Shown here: piece after piece, positions 10,584-22,825 of the stretch
Layout: every line of letters starts with the position of its first letter
Numbering within the stretch: the stretch's first letter is position 1
Source of the DNA: Persicaria tinctoria
Taxonomy: Eukaryota; Streptophyta; Magnoliopsida; Caryophyllales; Polygonaceae
Length of the DNA: 64,000 bases
Direction: 5' to 3'
Assembly: GCA_037127255.1 (NCBI GenBank)
Contig: JBANSL010000020.1
Coordinates: 49,265,098-49,329,097, forward strand
Made by a program: the position numbers and the translations under genes
Notes under the pieces: model-generated
The model's database searches: none
What the model saw: the letters and a program-made list of their open reading frames with translations, nothing else
What the model was told of the DNA's origin: nothing

Positions 10584-11306
10584 AGTATTGCTATTTACAC
10601 GGTCATTTTCTCTCATTTTGCACGAAAAGTATTGGCAATAGCGTATTACGGGTTCGCGGTAGAAAAAAAAAATTAATAGCGTTCGCGGAGTACGAGTTCG
10701 CAGAAATCTCTCTCCAACTCAACCATGGCAGAATCTCTCCAACTCAACAATGGCGCACCTCGTCAACTTCCTCACCTTCCCCCTCTCAATCATCACCCTC
10801 GGAGGCGGGATCTAGCTCACCACCCGCGCCACCTCCACCGATTGCCTTAGCCGCTCATCATCGGCGCCGCCATCGTCGTCGTCTCCCTCGCCGGTATCTC
10901 CCGCCGCGCCTCTCCGAAGACTTCTCTGACCAGTACTCCGCCTTCCTCGTCTCTGGCCTACCACTGCCTCATCTTCTGCCACCTCGCTCTCCACCAGTAC
11001 TCTGTCTTCATCATCTCCGGCCTCATTTCCTCCCTCTTCCTCTTTTTCGGCGTCCTTCCGCCGATGCAAATTGATCCAAATCGAAGCCATGGCATGGCAA
11101 ATTGCAGCGATTCTTCAAATCGAACCTACAAAATCGAAGCCTGAGCAGGGCAAATTGCTGCAATTCTTCAAATTCAAACCTCAAAATTGGAGGACTTCAC
11201 GCTTCTCTGAGAATCTCAAAAAAAAATAATCCGCAACCGCGCACTCTGAATCTGCGATTGAAAATCATGTAAATGGCGAAAAATTCACCGTGTAAATAGT
11301 AATACT
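10584..11306. mobile_element. Pack-MULE (Mutator-like) carrying a gene fragment
   Basis: Terminal repeats AGTATTGCTATTTACACGG and, inverted, AGTATTACTATTTACACGG bound a 723-bp segment. The flanks are the 9-mers GATAAAAAA (10575-10583) and CATAAAAAA (11307-11315), one mismatch, as expected for the 9-bp Mutator duplication. There is no transposase; the interior is GC-richer than its surroundings and holds a tetraspanin-like coding fragment plus two short internal direct repeats (around 10710/10730 and 11080/11140). Confidence 0.85.
10750..10910 (+). pseudogene. Tetraspanin N-terminal fragment captured by a MULE
   Basis: From the ATG at 10750 the frame reads MAHLVNFLTFPLSIITLGGGI, then a stop where plant tetraspanins have Trp, then LTTRATSTDCL. 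After a frame change comes IIGAAIVVVSLAGI. These match the first transmembrane helix (FLTFLLSIPILGGGIWL), the Cys-containing small loop and the second helix (VSLAG) of plant tetraspanins. The stop and the frame break make it non-functional as a protein. Homology is recognised by eye, so moderate confidence. Confidence 0.6.
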
Positions 11307-11894
11307 CATAAAAAAAAAATCTTTTTCAGGAAACAAATTTTAAAACTTGATATAGATGATCAAGACTCGGGATGATTGGCACCTTAGTTAACAATCGAAG
11401 ATTTATTTTCGGCCTAAAGAGCATCGAAGAATTATTTTCAGTCTAAAGATGCAATATATATAATGCACAGAAAAGATTCACAATATTTGTTGTTGATTTA
11501 TTGTATGTATTTAGCTAAGATATAGATATTTATCATTTTGGTATGTTAATTATTTAAAATAATATTATCAAATATCATTTTCTACTAGCAAGTCCATATA
11601 AACATATAACTTTAAAGAATTGAAAATAATCAGATTTTATATAGTTTAATAAAAATTGATACCTAAGACTTTCCGTTCTACATATAATTATTGACCAATT
11701 AATTAGGTTGACCAATTAAATTCCAAAGATTAATTTGTTCAACAAATTTTCAACTCGAGCAATCCACACAACTGAACAAGACGAATTTAAACCCTAAACT
11801 AACCATGATTTTGAATCGAATTTTCTTATTTTAATCAAAGGGGCCATGCCCTAACGAAACAAGTGTTGCACAATATATAATGCAAAAATCTTAA

Positions 11895-12217
11895 GGGCTC
11901 GTTTGGTATCGATGTCTAGATATCAAGATAATGATATCTGTATCGATATACAAATATCGGTATCAAAACATCGGTTTTGGTAAGATTTCGATATCGGGTG
12001 TATCGATATACAGATATCGGTATCAAAACATCGGTTTTGGTAAGATTTCGATATCGGGTGTATCGATATACATATATCGGTATAAAAACATCGGTTTTGG
12101 TAAGATATCGATATAGGGTGGTATCGATATAAGTGATACCTCCCAAAAATCAGTATAATAACCATAACATACCAATCAACATACCCAATTGAACATTTTT
12201 CAATACCAAACGGGCCC
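11895..12217. mobile_element. Tourist (PIF/Harbinger) MITE with a 60-bp tandem array
   Basis: The ends GGGCTCGTTTGGTATCG and AATACCAAACGGGCCC are inverted copies, each flanked by TAA (11892-11894 and 12218-12220). The matching place in copy 3 (about 60030) reads GCAAAAATCTAAATCTTGAG without the element, an empty site that confirms the insertion. Confidence 0.93.
11941..12120. repeat. Three tandem copies of a 60-bp unit
   Basis: The units start at 11941, 12001 and 12061, each opening with TATCGATATACA and ending ATCGGGTG or ATAGGGTG. They differ at a few positions only. Open frames on both strands here are by-products of the repeat. Confidence 0.97.
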
Positions 12218-12656
12218 TAAGGATTGAGTGAATATATAACATCTCCATAACCATCAACATACCCAATTGAACATTTTTCGGAAATACTATAAAGCAAACT
12301 GAAAATACTATATAGCTAGATTGCATCCACAATTGAAGCCGACGAATCTTTATTTTGACAATATAATTAAGTAAATTAAATAAATACTTTTCCAAGTAAA
12401 AAAAACCCTGATCAAATTGAACCAACATTGCCTAGCTACCACGAAGAAATTAAAACCCTAATTAATTAAGTCAAAAGAGAATCAACAGCTTCTAAAATTT
12501 ACAAACCAAATTAACCTAAATTAATGGAGAAATCACCACTACAAGTCAAATAGAGTTAATTAGGAAACAACCGTACCACCTAAAATCAATGGCGTTTCCA
12601 GGTAAACTTTACTTGTTCTTGTCAACGAATCAAAGATCCTACCTACCTATACTCCA

Positions 12657-13004
12657 TCAGCAAACTCGATTCGCAACGGTGCGCAACAAACGCCACTGGA
12701 GGAACCTCAGCAAGATAACGAACCGCTTGATGAATGCCTCCATGAAGCGATTGCGACCTCGATGGTTCGTGGAGGACCGGCTAGGGTAGAGGAGCTCCAT
12801 CAGGCTCTCTTCAATGGCGATCAAGTTGCTTTCGATGTCGGGATAGGGCTTAGACCACAACGTCGCCTTCTTCCACCACGGGGAAGCTTTCGGTGAGTAA
12901 GGCAGGATGTCGTCGAAGCTCGTGTACCGTCTGACCGATGGCTCATCGTCGTCTTCAGGCTCCGAACTGTCGGTGGACGACTTGAAGACTTTGTGGATGA
13001 GCAT
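12657..13004 (-). CDS. Small unknown plant protein, family copy 1
   Basis: A 115-residue frame starting MLIHKVFK. I do not recognise the family. Visible parts are an acidic Ser-rich N-terminal stretch (about residues 9-25), a conserved core RRYTSFDDILPYS, a tryptophan pair in PWWKKATLWSKPYPDIESN, then a basic, amphipathic C-terminus ending RWLLRTV-like. No signal peptide or clear membrane helix is seen. Copy 3 at 60254-60607 keeps the frame with mostly scattered substitutions, which favours real coding sequence. On the - strand a TATAAAAT-like box at about 13075-13085 sits some 75 bp upstream of the ATG, in the same place as in copy 3. Opposite-strand frames exist but lack this promoter context. 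Function unknown. Confidence 0.62.
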   Translation of the reverse strand: MLIHKVFKSSTDSSEPEDDDEPSVRRYTSFDDILPYSPKASPWWKKATLWSKPYPDIESNLIAIEESLMELLYPSRSSTNHRGRNRFMEAFIKRFVILLRFLQWRLLRTVANRVC

Positions 13005-13074
13005 TGTTGGGAGTCAATGGAATTGACGATTGTGAGTAATCTCTGTGGAAAAAAAGTGGTTTAACAGATTCGAG

Positions 13075-13086
13075 AGATATTTTATA
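13075..13086 (-). promoter_or_regulatory. Probable TATA box of small-gene copy 1
   Basis: The - strand reads CCTATAAAATATC about 75 bp upstream of the ATG. The homologous position in copy 3 reads CTATATATAATATC. Confidence 0.5.
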
Positions 13087-13090
13087 GGGA

Positions 13091-13647
13091 GGAGATCTTT
13101 GATTCGACAAAAAGATTCTATGGTGATTTGTTGGTTGCAAAATATGGGGTTATTGAATAGCGATGGACCGGGAGGATATATAGGCCCAAATAAATTCAAC
13201 TGATTAAGTAAAATTTAACGAGTAATTAATTTACATAAATTCTGTTTAGCGGAAGGTGTTTTTGTTGTTCAGCGCTGACATGGTCACAAATTTTTTTTTT
13301 TTTGGTCCAGTGACATGGTCACAATAACTAACACTGTGACCAGTGTCATTGTTGATCGTTGCAACCAATATAGACACATTATAAGTTTAAGGGCATATAA
13401 TTATTGCGACTAATATGACATCTAGTCATTGCGACCAACAAAGACCGCAGGTTTATCCCCTACCTCATTCGTCAAAATCAGTTAGCCCAAAATTCTAACC
13501 AAAATGCAAAATTCGACCATTTTTCCCATAGGCGTTTATATATTACGGTGTACAAGATTACACCACTTTTAACAACTTTTGAAATAATTAATCACACTCT
13601 CAAATCAAACGACTATTTTAACGAAGAAGTTAACAATCATGCCTTAA
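13091..13647. other. Intergenic DNA with short repeated words
   Basis: The phrase GTGACATGGTCACA is repeated around 13270 and 13310, with a poly-T tract between. Phrases like TTGCGACCAA recur to about 13440. No gene seen. Confidence 0.5.
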
Positions 13648-13680
13648 CTAGTTCAGTTCCCGTGCCCAAGGCACGGTCTT
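13648..13680 (-). mobile_element. Helitron 3' terminus (minus orientation)
   Basis: Read on the - strand the sequence has the hairpin CCGTGCCTTGGGCACGG followed about 9 nt later by CTAG and then host T. A GC hairpin just before a 3' CTRR end is the Helitron 3' signature. The matching 5' end cannot be fixed: candidates are the TTTAGTATTATA-type ends near 23510 and 29810. A 7.9-kb CACTA element sits just to the right. Confidence 0.65.
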
Positions 13681-14924
13681 TTTTAAAAATCTAATTATGT
13701 ACAATATCAAACATTAATTTTCACATAACCTTTTCATTTTAGAGATACAATGACACACTGTTGGAATTATTTGACTCTTTTTTTTTTTTTATCTTAGATC
13801 GATGGTAGAGATCTTCATATGAAGTTTCCTTCAATTCCATTGTATTAAAGAAAGAATATGACAAATCAAATATAGGTCTTTTAAAAATGGACTATCTCAT
13901 TATATTATATAGTACATTTTATGATGACAAGGAGATAGTATCAATAAAATTGTGAACTAAATTTATAAGTCATTAGCGTGTCTTATACAATTAGGTGATT
14001 ATTCCTTGATTTATTTTTAACAAAGAAACACTAAAATAAAAAATATTCACATTTTAATAAAAATAATTTAAATATGAATAATATATACGGAGTAGTAATA
14101 AAATATAATTTATTAATAAATTGCATAAATACGTGGGTAAAACAAATTATTTATATAATTGGAAAATTTGTCTACATCTTGATTTAGTTATTATCCTAAA
14201 TGGTCAAATCTTAACTAAAACATATAATAAAGTATTGTTTAAATTGTAAAATATTCCAAGAAATATATTGTTATTTAAATTTCAAAACAATCCAATAAAA
14301 TAAATACCTATTTAATCGATGCTAATTGAAGATAAGGATTTCAATTTGTATTGGATCATGGTAAAATATTCGTTGTAACAACCAAATAGGATTACAGAAC
14401 ACACCACTTAAATATTACGAAGTAATTATTTATTTATTTAAAGAAAACAAATTCCGAAAATACCATAATTTAACATGAAGGATTGGTGAAATAATATGAC
14501 ACCACATAGAACTGAAATTAGAAGGGAATATAACACGGGACTAAGAAAAAACACGAACTCGGCTTCTTATCCACTCTTTGAACTTTTGCTTTTCCAACTG
14601 TGAATAACACGAACTCGAATTTGTAGTTTCCTTTTGCCTTTAGATCATTCAATAAAGTTAAACCGTTCTTCATCTTCGAACTCAACAATAAAAACATTGT
14701 TAGAATCGATTATAAAGCAATAAAAAAATGTAAAGGTTTAAAATTCAAATCGTTAGTAACATTTTATCAATGGATTCGAATACCTACAAAAATTGAAAAT
14801 TACAAAAACATGGTTAGAATTTGATAAAAAAATGCAATAGAATGATCAGAGTAGAGGTTTTTAAGAAATGGAAAGGTGACTCGCCGATTATCGTCAAACT
14901 TCACTACGAGAAAAGAGGGCTTGG

Positions 14925-15500
14925 GCGACAAAATCAAATATCTAGGGTGACATTACAATTTTTGTCGCCAAAAACTAGAATTGCGTGACTAAAATACGAT
15001 TAGTCGCACAATTATAGTGTATGGCGACAAGAAAAATGTTTCATTGCCCATTGCACGCATTGGCGACAAAATGATGGGTTATCGCCTTTGATGTCTTTTT
15101 TTGTGATGAAATTAGTTTTTTGTCGCACAAGCAATTTTCTTTTGAGCGACAAATACATTTTAGTCGCCGAAAACAAGCATTGTGCGACAGAAGCAAACTT
15201 GTCGCCTTAATTGAAAGGGTTGTGCGACAAATACATATTTGTCGCCCTTAAAGAACATATTGTGCAACAAATATATATTTGTCATCCTACAGAAGGGTCC
15301 TAGTGTGACAAATAGCTGTTTTGTCGCCCTACCTGCAGGTTTTGTGCAACAAAATCACATTTGTTGCTCTAATGGAAAGTCTTTGTGCGACAATTACGTG
15401 TTTGTCACCATATTTGAAGGGTTTTGTGCGACAAATTAATGTTTGTCACCCTTAGATTAAGGTTTTATATGACACCTTGCCTAACATTATTGCGTAATAT
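14925..15500. repeat. CACTA left subterminal repeats
   Basis: Roughly twenty variants of TTGTCGCC or GTGCGACAAA are spaced every 20-40 bp in both orientations. Arrays like this are the binding field for TNPA-type proteins in En/Spm. Confidence 0.85.
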
Positions 15501-17938
15501 CTTATTTGTTGTCCAGAGCATCCGTGTTAGTGTGTATATATAGTAATTATGAGGAAAAAAGAGAGTTTTTTAATGAAAAAAATGAATAACTAATTAATTA
15601 TTTAAAATGTGCATAACTAGTAAATTAATAATATATTTTTTTAGAACGGTGGGAGTTTAATTAATTAAACTTACCATATTTATTTACTAGATTTGTCAAA
15701 ATTAACGTGACCTGACTCGAAAAACGTACCTGACCGGTCCGAATGCCCAGAAATTTATGGGATTCAACCCAGTGTTTTAGACCAAGATCCAATATCATCA
15801 TATTCTACATTTTATAGGATATAATTTATAGTCGTTATTAAGTCATTTTTATATGTTTTGCATGTCAATATAGTTTTTGATTTTGTTTTTAGAATAGATG
15901 TTTACACTTGTGTACATTTTATGTGTTTTTAGGTAATTTGGAGCTTTTGTTTGATGTAATTAATTTTGAAATCATGATGAAATAAGATTCATAAAAACAA
16001 GTTTGAGATCTTCACAGACGCTGGAAAAGTATTGCATAGCGGTCCCATGTACTAAGAATCAATCTAAGAAGAGCTTATTGTCGAGTCGATGTTTTCCGTA
16101 CAATTCCTGCTTGGTGATGTCTAGGTAAAATGAGTCATTTGAGCCCTAAAAAAATCGGATCGAGTCGTTTTATAGCTTGTTGAAAAGCTTATTGAAAGAT
16201 ATACAACTTTGATGTTGAACATTTTGGCAAATTTGACCTAAAATATAGAAAAATCGAGCGAAGAAGTTGATGTGGACTCAAAGTTCTGACCCGATCGATA
16301 TCCATATATACCGACCCGGAATGACGAAATTTTCGAAGCTACGAAGTTCCGGGTTGGTCTCTTAAAGTTTCGGGTTGGAATACTTCTAATTCAAAATGTT
16401 GTAATTAACTTCCGGGTCGATATCCAAGTCTTTTATGGAGTCGGAATATGTCGTCTGAAGATTCCGACCCGAAATCATAAAGTTCTAACCCGGAATCCTT
16501 GAAGGGATATCATATCTATATATATGTGGTTTATTTAAGATATTTTTATCTTGCAAATCCTTAAATTCCTTATAGTTAGATTTTATTTCATGATATTATA
16601 ATTTAATTTTAATTATGTTTTAATATTCTTACAAAGTCCTTATAAAGTGTTTGTTTTTTTCTCGTTGGATCGACCCAAAACCAGAACAAAACTTGGTGTA
16701 ACTCGATCTAAAACCCAATTGATCTGAAAACCTATTTATCTGAAACAAAAATGATCCGAATTGAATGACCAAAATAAAAAATTAATCCCCTCCGATCCAT
16801 ATATAATACACGTTGTTTGACAGTCACATGATTTTTGAGTTAATCCGAAAGGGAAGTTCTTCACAGTCACATGATTTGTTCAAATCGATAGATACTTGTT
16901 TGATTACTATAGAAATAACTTATAAATTGACTGAAAGGAGTGAAATTGTCAAAGCATGCGTTTCTATTTCTAGTCTTAGTGGCAGGGACCTTGAGTATTG
17001 TGAACTGTGAATGGAAGGAATTTGCTTCCAAATGTTTTAAATTCAGTCGTAGTAGGTTCAAATGCCAACGTTTTGAGCTCGGTCGGGCGGGTTGTTGGCG
17101 ATGTCTATGGAGCTAAACTTACCGATGGTGTTTTGTAGAGTACCATCTACTGTGTCATCTGTAGTGTGTTAGTTTAGGTGATATTTAGTCATTAGGATGT
17201 AGCACATTTTGTTCGTTGTTTGTAGGCAATTTAGGTTGGTGTGTGGGTAGTATTTTACTAATTGTGTATGTGCTGTATAGGTGGGGTAGTGGTAGCTTTA
17301 TTTCTAATTACATATATTTATATGCTACTATTATATATCCATATATTTATATAGCTATTATATGAATATATGTTTATATATACTATGTAGTTGTTATATG
17401 AATACCAATTGATCTACTCGCATCAATTGACCGACATACTTATCACGATTTCTTTTAATCAGGAACCATCGTCTTTGATTGGGAGGCATCATTGTATTCG
17501 CTTGCAAGGTCGATCGCTTCATTAGGTAGGTCTCTAAAAATAGCTTGATTGCTCAGGTTTTCAATCATAATTTGGTTGTTGATCTTTACAATTTCAAACC
17601 CGTTGTTAAGAGATGTGGGTAAATCTATCAGAAAGTAATTAAAGTTAACTTATTGTATCGATTATCATGTACACTAACTTACCCGTCTTTCCTAAAAAAA
17701 GAAGAAAGCTGCTATTTTTAAGGAATGAACAAGAAATTTATTTCTTCTTAGATTTTTTTTCTTTCCCAAATTCACTTATTCTATCATTTGGTATTACGTG
17801 GATTTACATAAAATTACCAAATTCAGTTCAAACCCCTTCGTACACGTATGGTTTAAATCATTTTGTATTCAGTGTACATTTATGTGATTTTCGTTTCTGG
17901 TTTTGCAAGGCATTTTCCTTTCTCTCACTGGAAATCAG
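15501..17938. other. CACTA interior, no recognisable gene
   Basis: From 15700 to 16500 there are repeated words such as GACCCGGAAT and TTCCGGGTTGG. A 65-residue frame at 16813-17010 has no recognised homology. This is where a TNPD gene would be expected; none of its known motifs is visible. Confidence 0.45.
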
Positions 17939-18254
17939 TTGGGCATGGCAAGATGAAAAGGAAGAGGACGCTGAAACACATTTGCGGCCATGGCAAGATG
18001 AAATTCCTATCATTAACGAGGTCACTGAAGAGAGTGATGATTTGATTTCTATTGTTAGAAATGACGTGGAACCAGATATCACTAGTATTGATGAGGTTAA
18101 TTTGGTGGGACACCAAGGTGATGAAAATGAACACGATGAGGAGGAGGAGGAGACCGAGGAAGAGGAGGAGCAACACTGGGACGATGAGTTAGATGAGGAA
18201 GACGAAATTGAAGAAGACAATGATTTAAATGTTGGGGATGATGATATAGATTAA
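17939..18254 (+). pseudogene. Acidic C-terminal exon, possibly the TNPD remnant
   Basis: An exon with an acceptor at 17937-17938 encodes WAWQDEKEEDAETH, then a long Glu/Asp-rich tail and a stop at 18252-18254. It sits upstream of the TNPA-like gene in the position where CACTA elements carry the end of the TNPD transposase, which often has an acidic tail. That assignment is by position and composition only. Confidence 0.4.
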
Positions 18255-19151
18255 GGTAAGGGAGATATAGTTAATAGTTTGACAAATTTATCATTGCAAC
18301 TTACATATGGCTGTTGTATCATGATTCTGGATACCGTTTCAATATGTAAGTTGAGTCACATATATTTGAGTCAAATGGGAAATAAGTTATTGTTGCCTTT
18401 AGGTTTCTTAACTACACTTTAGTTTTTTAGGATTGATGAACAGCTGGTGTGCAAATGCCCTCTCATTCTATTATGATTATGATGCTTTTCTATTTCTTTA
18501 CTTCATTTTGCTTAGTGATTTAAGGAAATCATTTTCATCCCCCTTTCCAATCTTACTGTAGCATGTTCTAGAAGATGTTAAACAATTGTACGACGGTGAA
18601 AGCTTTTCCAAGATAACCTTTCCTGTTGCCTTCAGTCTTTTTTGGGAGATCAGCGACCACATTTAGTCCAGGTGTTTGTCTCATTGACATTGCTTCAGGC
18701 TAATTATCAGAATTCTGCCTCTTTCTTTCGTTTGATGTTTTCCGTGATATTGCACCACAATTGTAATGTAATGTACATGTGTGTGTTCGCAAGAAATTAG
18801 TCGATGTCGATTGTGCTGTTTATATATGTTGAGAACCTTTTGTTCTATTTAAATATGTTGAGATAACTTTTGACATCTAGAACTGCAAGCTTTTTCTCAG
18901 TCCTTTATGTTTCTGAGATTTGTGTGGCTTTGCTTGTGAAATAAAGGAAAATTGAAACTGGTGATTATCGTTGAGTTGTATAGAGGAATATTGAAAGTTG
19001 TGATTATCATTGAGGTGTAGATTGTTAGTCCTTTGAGATTATATGTTTTAGTTTCTATGGTTTTATTATGTCTTGATTAGTAGATAGCTCTACAATCTAA
19101 ATGGATTTTTGGTGCTCTTTGTTCTCATCATTATCTTCTATTTGCAGGGAT

Positions 19152-21334
19152 ATGAGTTCTTCACTAGAGCAACCAACTCATCAGCAGCAGCAGCCTGGAC
19201 ATACTGTGAATTCTCAGCAAGAGAACCTTTCATATCGCAAAAAACGCAGATTACAATAGTCACAACAATCGAATGGTTTGTTAAAGCTAATTGATTACAT
19301 GTATTCTTTTATTAGTAATAATTTAAGTGCTTAACCATTGATGTGATTTGGAAAAATAAAGGAAAGAAGAAACGTGGGAATACTCGAGGTATTAAGTGGC
19401 AGAATGAGCAGAACCGCACTCCTGGAGTTAAGCCTTCATGTCGTATAACTACGGATATGAATAGATTTATTTGTGAGAAGTCAGATCAGTTTATCACTGA
19501 ACTAGGTACTTGGGTGCGGAATTTGTTACCATTACGTTGCAGGTATGAAAACACATGTCAAAAAAATGTTGTCAAATCTATTAAATGTACATATCTTACT
19601 TTACAAGTAGTAGTTCATCTCATTTTGACCTATTTTCTATAACCAAATTATTAGCTACCTGCAGGAACTCACTCCCTCCCAAAAAAAAAACCAACTCACC
19701 ATTTTTAGCTTTTCATATAACTTAATTTGGTTTAGTTTTAGTGAAAAGTCAGCACTTCAATTTGAAATTGTTGTTTCTCTTTGACATGTTCTTTGATTTA
19801 ATTATTATCTCTATTCATTGTATATTACTATATCTTACATATTCTTTATCCTAACTATATATAGGAGATGGAAAGATATGGACAAGACATGTAAAGAGAG
19901 ATTAATCAAGAAGATCAAGGTAAAATATGCTTACTATAAAAACAATACTAATGTTTGGTGAATTTATTATAAGTACAGGCTGAATGGAATTTGCCGGAAG
20001 GAGCTACTGTTGATAATGCTATAGAGAACCAGTGCATGATACTTTATTGACAATGGCGATACCGACTTAAAGAAAAGTTTTTTGATGGGTTTTCCATTGC
20101 TGATGCATTGAAGAATTGCCCTGCTGATGTTAATTCTGAAGATTGGAAATGGGTCGTAGAGAAGTATTGGGGGTCTGAGAAGCAAAAGGTTTGTCAAGCA
20201 TTACAACTTTTCTCACCCTCATTGTTTCTTTGATGGATTGCAATAGAATTACTTTATATGATTTCATCTTAACTGACTATAATGTTTGAAAATTTATGGT
20301 TATGATGTGTTATAGCATGTTAGTGAAGCAAATCGATCAAATAGGTCCAAGCAAAAGGTGATGTCTATTCAAGGATCTAAGTCAACAGCTAGAATTCTTG
20401 ATTGTCTGGTAAGTTACCACTTTATGTTGTTGTTTTGTTTGATGTTAGTTCCCACCTACATAGAGTTCCATTTCTTATGTTGTCACACTTTCAATCTTTC
20501 ATGCCAAAAACAAATTAAAGTTTAAGCATTATTAAGTCTTTTTACTTTGCAGCGAAAAAATATATTTCATACCACTGCGTCGCAAGCACCAGCCACACAA
20601 AATCCTGAAGTAGGAACTGATGGATCCACAGAAGTCACTGAAGGAGCTAGTGAACCACCACCACCACCTCCATTACTTGAACCTGAGTATGTTAGATTGT
20701 GGGAAGTGACCAAAAGGTATCATATCTTTACCTTAAAAGTATATTTTACCATAAAATAATTAATATCATCAAAATTTATGCTTATAATCTATTTTATTGT
20801 ATTTAAATTAGGCATAAAGATAAATCAATGGACAAGTTTGCTGAGGAGAAATTAGAAGAATTTAAACAACTCCATGAGGAGCAACTCGAATTATATGGTG
20901 CTGATAACCTAACGGTTGAAGAAGCATATCTGCGAGTGTTAGGATCAAGCTCGGGCTATATAAAGGGTTTAGGAGCTGGACCTAAACCACCCAAGTCCAT
21001 GAGAGATAGGACATCGGCATATGGTGAAGGTGATGCACATATTGCAACTCAAATGGCAGAGCAATTCGATCAACTGGAAAGGCATTCAAGAGAGAGGGAA
21101 ATTCAATTGAAAGAGCAAATTGAAGCACTTCAACAAAATAAAGTTGTGATGATGGAAGAGATTGAAAAGATGAAACAAGATGCAGCAACCAGAGAAGAAA
21201 GAATGAAAGAGCGAGAGGAAAAAATGGAGGCTGACATGAAAGAGCGAGAGGAGAAAATGAAGGATTATATTCTTCAAATGATGCAAGAGCAAGTGCGTTC
21301 AATCACATCAGGGAACTTCCAGCACCAGAAATGA
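19152..21334 (+). pseudogene. TNPA-like CACTA protein gene (Transposase_24 family) with two stops
   Basis: Exons can be joined in frame at 19152-19275, 19362-19542, 19865-19919, 19979-20188, 20316-20408, 20553-20716 and 20812-21334, all with GT-AG borders. The order of parts is a Gln-rich, basic N-terminus; a core with WKDMDKTCKERLIKKIK, WRYRLKEKFFDG, WKWVVEKYWGSEKQK and ANRSNRSKQKVMSIQGSKS, typical of plant Ptta/En/Spm (Transposase_24) proteins; a Pro-rich linker; and a long Glu/Lys/Met coiled coil ending FQHQK. TNPA-type proteins bind the subterminal repeats and help transposition. Two in-frame stops, TAG at 19257-19259 and TGA at 20048-20050, break it. The splice sites and the rest of the frame remain intact, so the loss is probably recent. 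Confidence 0.8.
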
Positions 21335-22039
21335 GGTACATATTTAGCTTTCCATTTAAGATACATTCACCTAATAAGTTTGATTTAGCTTTCTATATAT
21401 TTTATGTTCTTGGGTACTTGCGATCTAGATTATGTTATTGGGTATATTCTACATCGAGATAGATCATGTTTTTAGTTGAACTATTTTACAATATAAGTGG
21501 TTGGATAGGGATGTTCATTTTGATGCTCTGTTTGGTTGGGTAATGATGCTCATTTTGATGCATTTTTTGGTTGGATAGGGATGGGTAACCATATAACATT
21601 GACATATATAATGATATTATGTGTTTTTATGCATTGCTATTCTAATATTTTCTTGATTTTGCCAATGTAGATAATGTTTTCAGGGGGTTTACGAGTTGGA
21701 TTAAACTGTTGACTGTTTGCTAGTGCGCAATTTACTGTTACGGGGAATGAAGACCATTTGCTGGCTTTTTACTATGAAGTTAATTAGTATGTTTTCCTAA
21801 TGAACCTACAAATATTAGATGGATTCATATAATTCTTGTTTTTATTTTTGGTAGTTTAACTTGTGATGGACACAAGTTTTGAAAGTATTTTCGTAAAACT
21901 ACGTTAGTCGTACACCTTTATGGTTTCAACTAGATATTGAAGTTATTTAATTATTTCGACTTCTACTTTTCTCTAAATACAAGCTTGATATGTGTTTCTT
22001 TCATGTATTCGATTTTAAATAGGTGTCAATTGCGGCATA

Positions 22040-22825
22040 AATATGAAAAAATGGTCATTTTGTATGATATTTGGTCCTTAAAAATTTGGGTGACAAAATA
22101 TGTAATTTCATCATGATAGATTAGGGCTACAAAAATTATGGTTTGTCACCAAAGAAAGGGGCGACAAATTCTACAAATTGTCACCAAACATATAACTAGC
22201 AATTCAATCATATTTTGGGCGACAAAAGCGAAATTTAGTTGCCAACGAGTTTGAATGACGAATTAGAGAATTTGTCACCGATGAATATGGGCGACCAAAT
22301 AGAGTAAACGTCACTGAAGAGTTTGGGTGAGAAAATAGCCTATTTGTCTATGGGCTACGAATTAAATCATTTGTCACCAAATACTTTGGGTGACGAAATA
22401 TTGTATTTGTCACCGTAGACATTGGGTGACGAAATAGTGTATTCGTCACCGTAGACTTTGGGCTATGAATAATGTATTTGTCACTATAGAATTTGGGCTA
22501 CAAACAAGGCTATTTGTTGCAAAAGTTTTTGTGCGACTAAGCAAGTTATTTGTCACCAAAGAGGTTGGGCTACAATTCATAATAATTGTCACCGAAGTGT
22601 TAGGGCGACAAAGTCATATATTCGTCATTGAAAGATTTGGGCATCAAAAAATGATTTCGTCACAAATCATAATATAGAGTGACGAAAAAAAGTTTTGTCA
22701 CGCAAGACTTTGGGCAACGGGTAAGGTGCGACAAACGTGTGACGACATTATGTTCGTCACGGTATTGTTTGGGCGACAAAATTATGACTTTTGGTGACTA
22801 ATATTTTTGTCGCCCAAAATGTTTT
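22040..22825. repeat. CACTA right subterminal repeats
   Basis: About two dozen variants of TTTGTCACC...TTGGGCGACAAA occur every 30-40 bp up to the terminal repeat. Their consensus matches the left array. Confidence 0.85.

Larger units (their letters stand above)
11380..13090. repeat. Dispersed segmental duplication, copy 1
   Basis: This block, from the motif CACCTTAGTTAAC through the small - strand gene, is collinear with 54600-54840 joined to 59763-60690 (copy 3). Parts match copy 2 (about 32595-33087). Shared anchors include CAACTCGAGCAATCCACACA, AAGTGTTGCACAATA and ATCCACAATTGAAG-flanking DNA. Copy 1 carries a Tourist MITE that copy 3 lacks. Confidence 0.88.

Noticed and set aside
14902..15500. 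Regularly spaced repeats that might suggest a CRISPR-like array
   Set aside because: Degenerate, both orientations, and next to a CACTA terminus; these are subterminal repeats.
20982..21302. - strand ORFs opposite the TNPA-like coiled coil
   Set aside because: Antisense shadow of the Glu/Lys-rich coding sequence.
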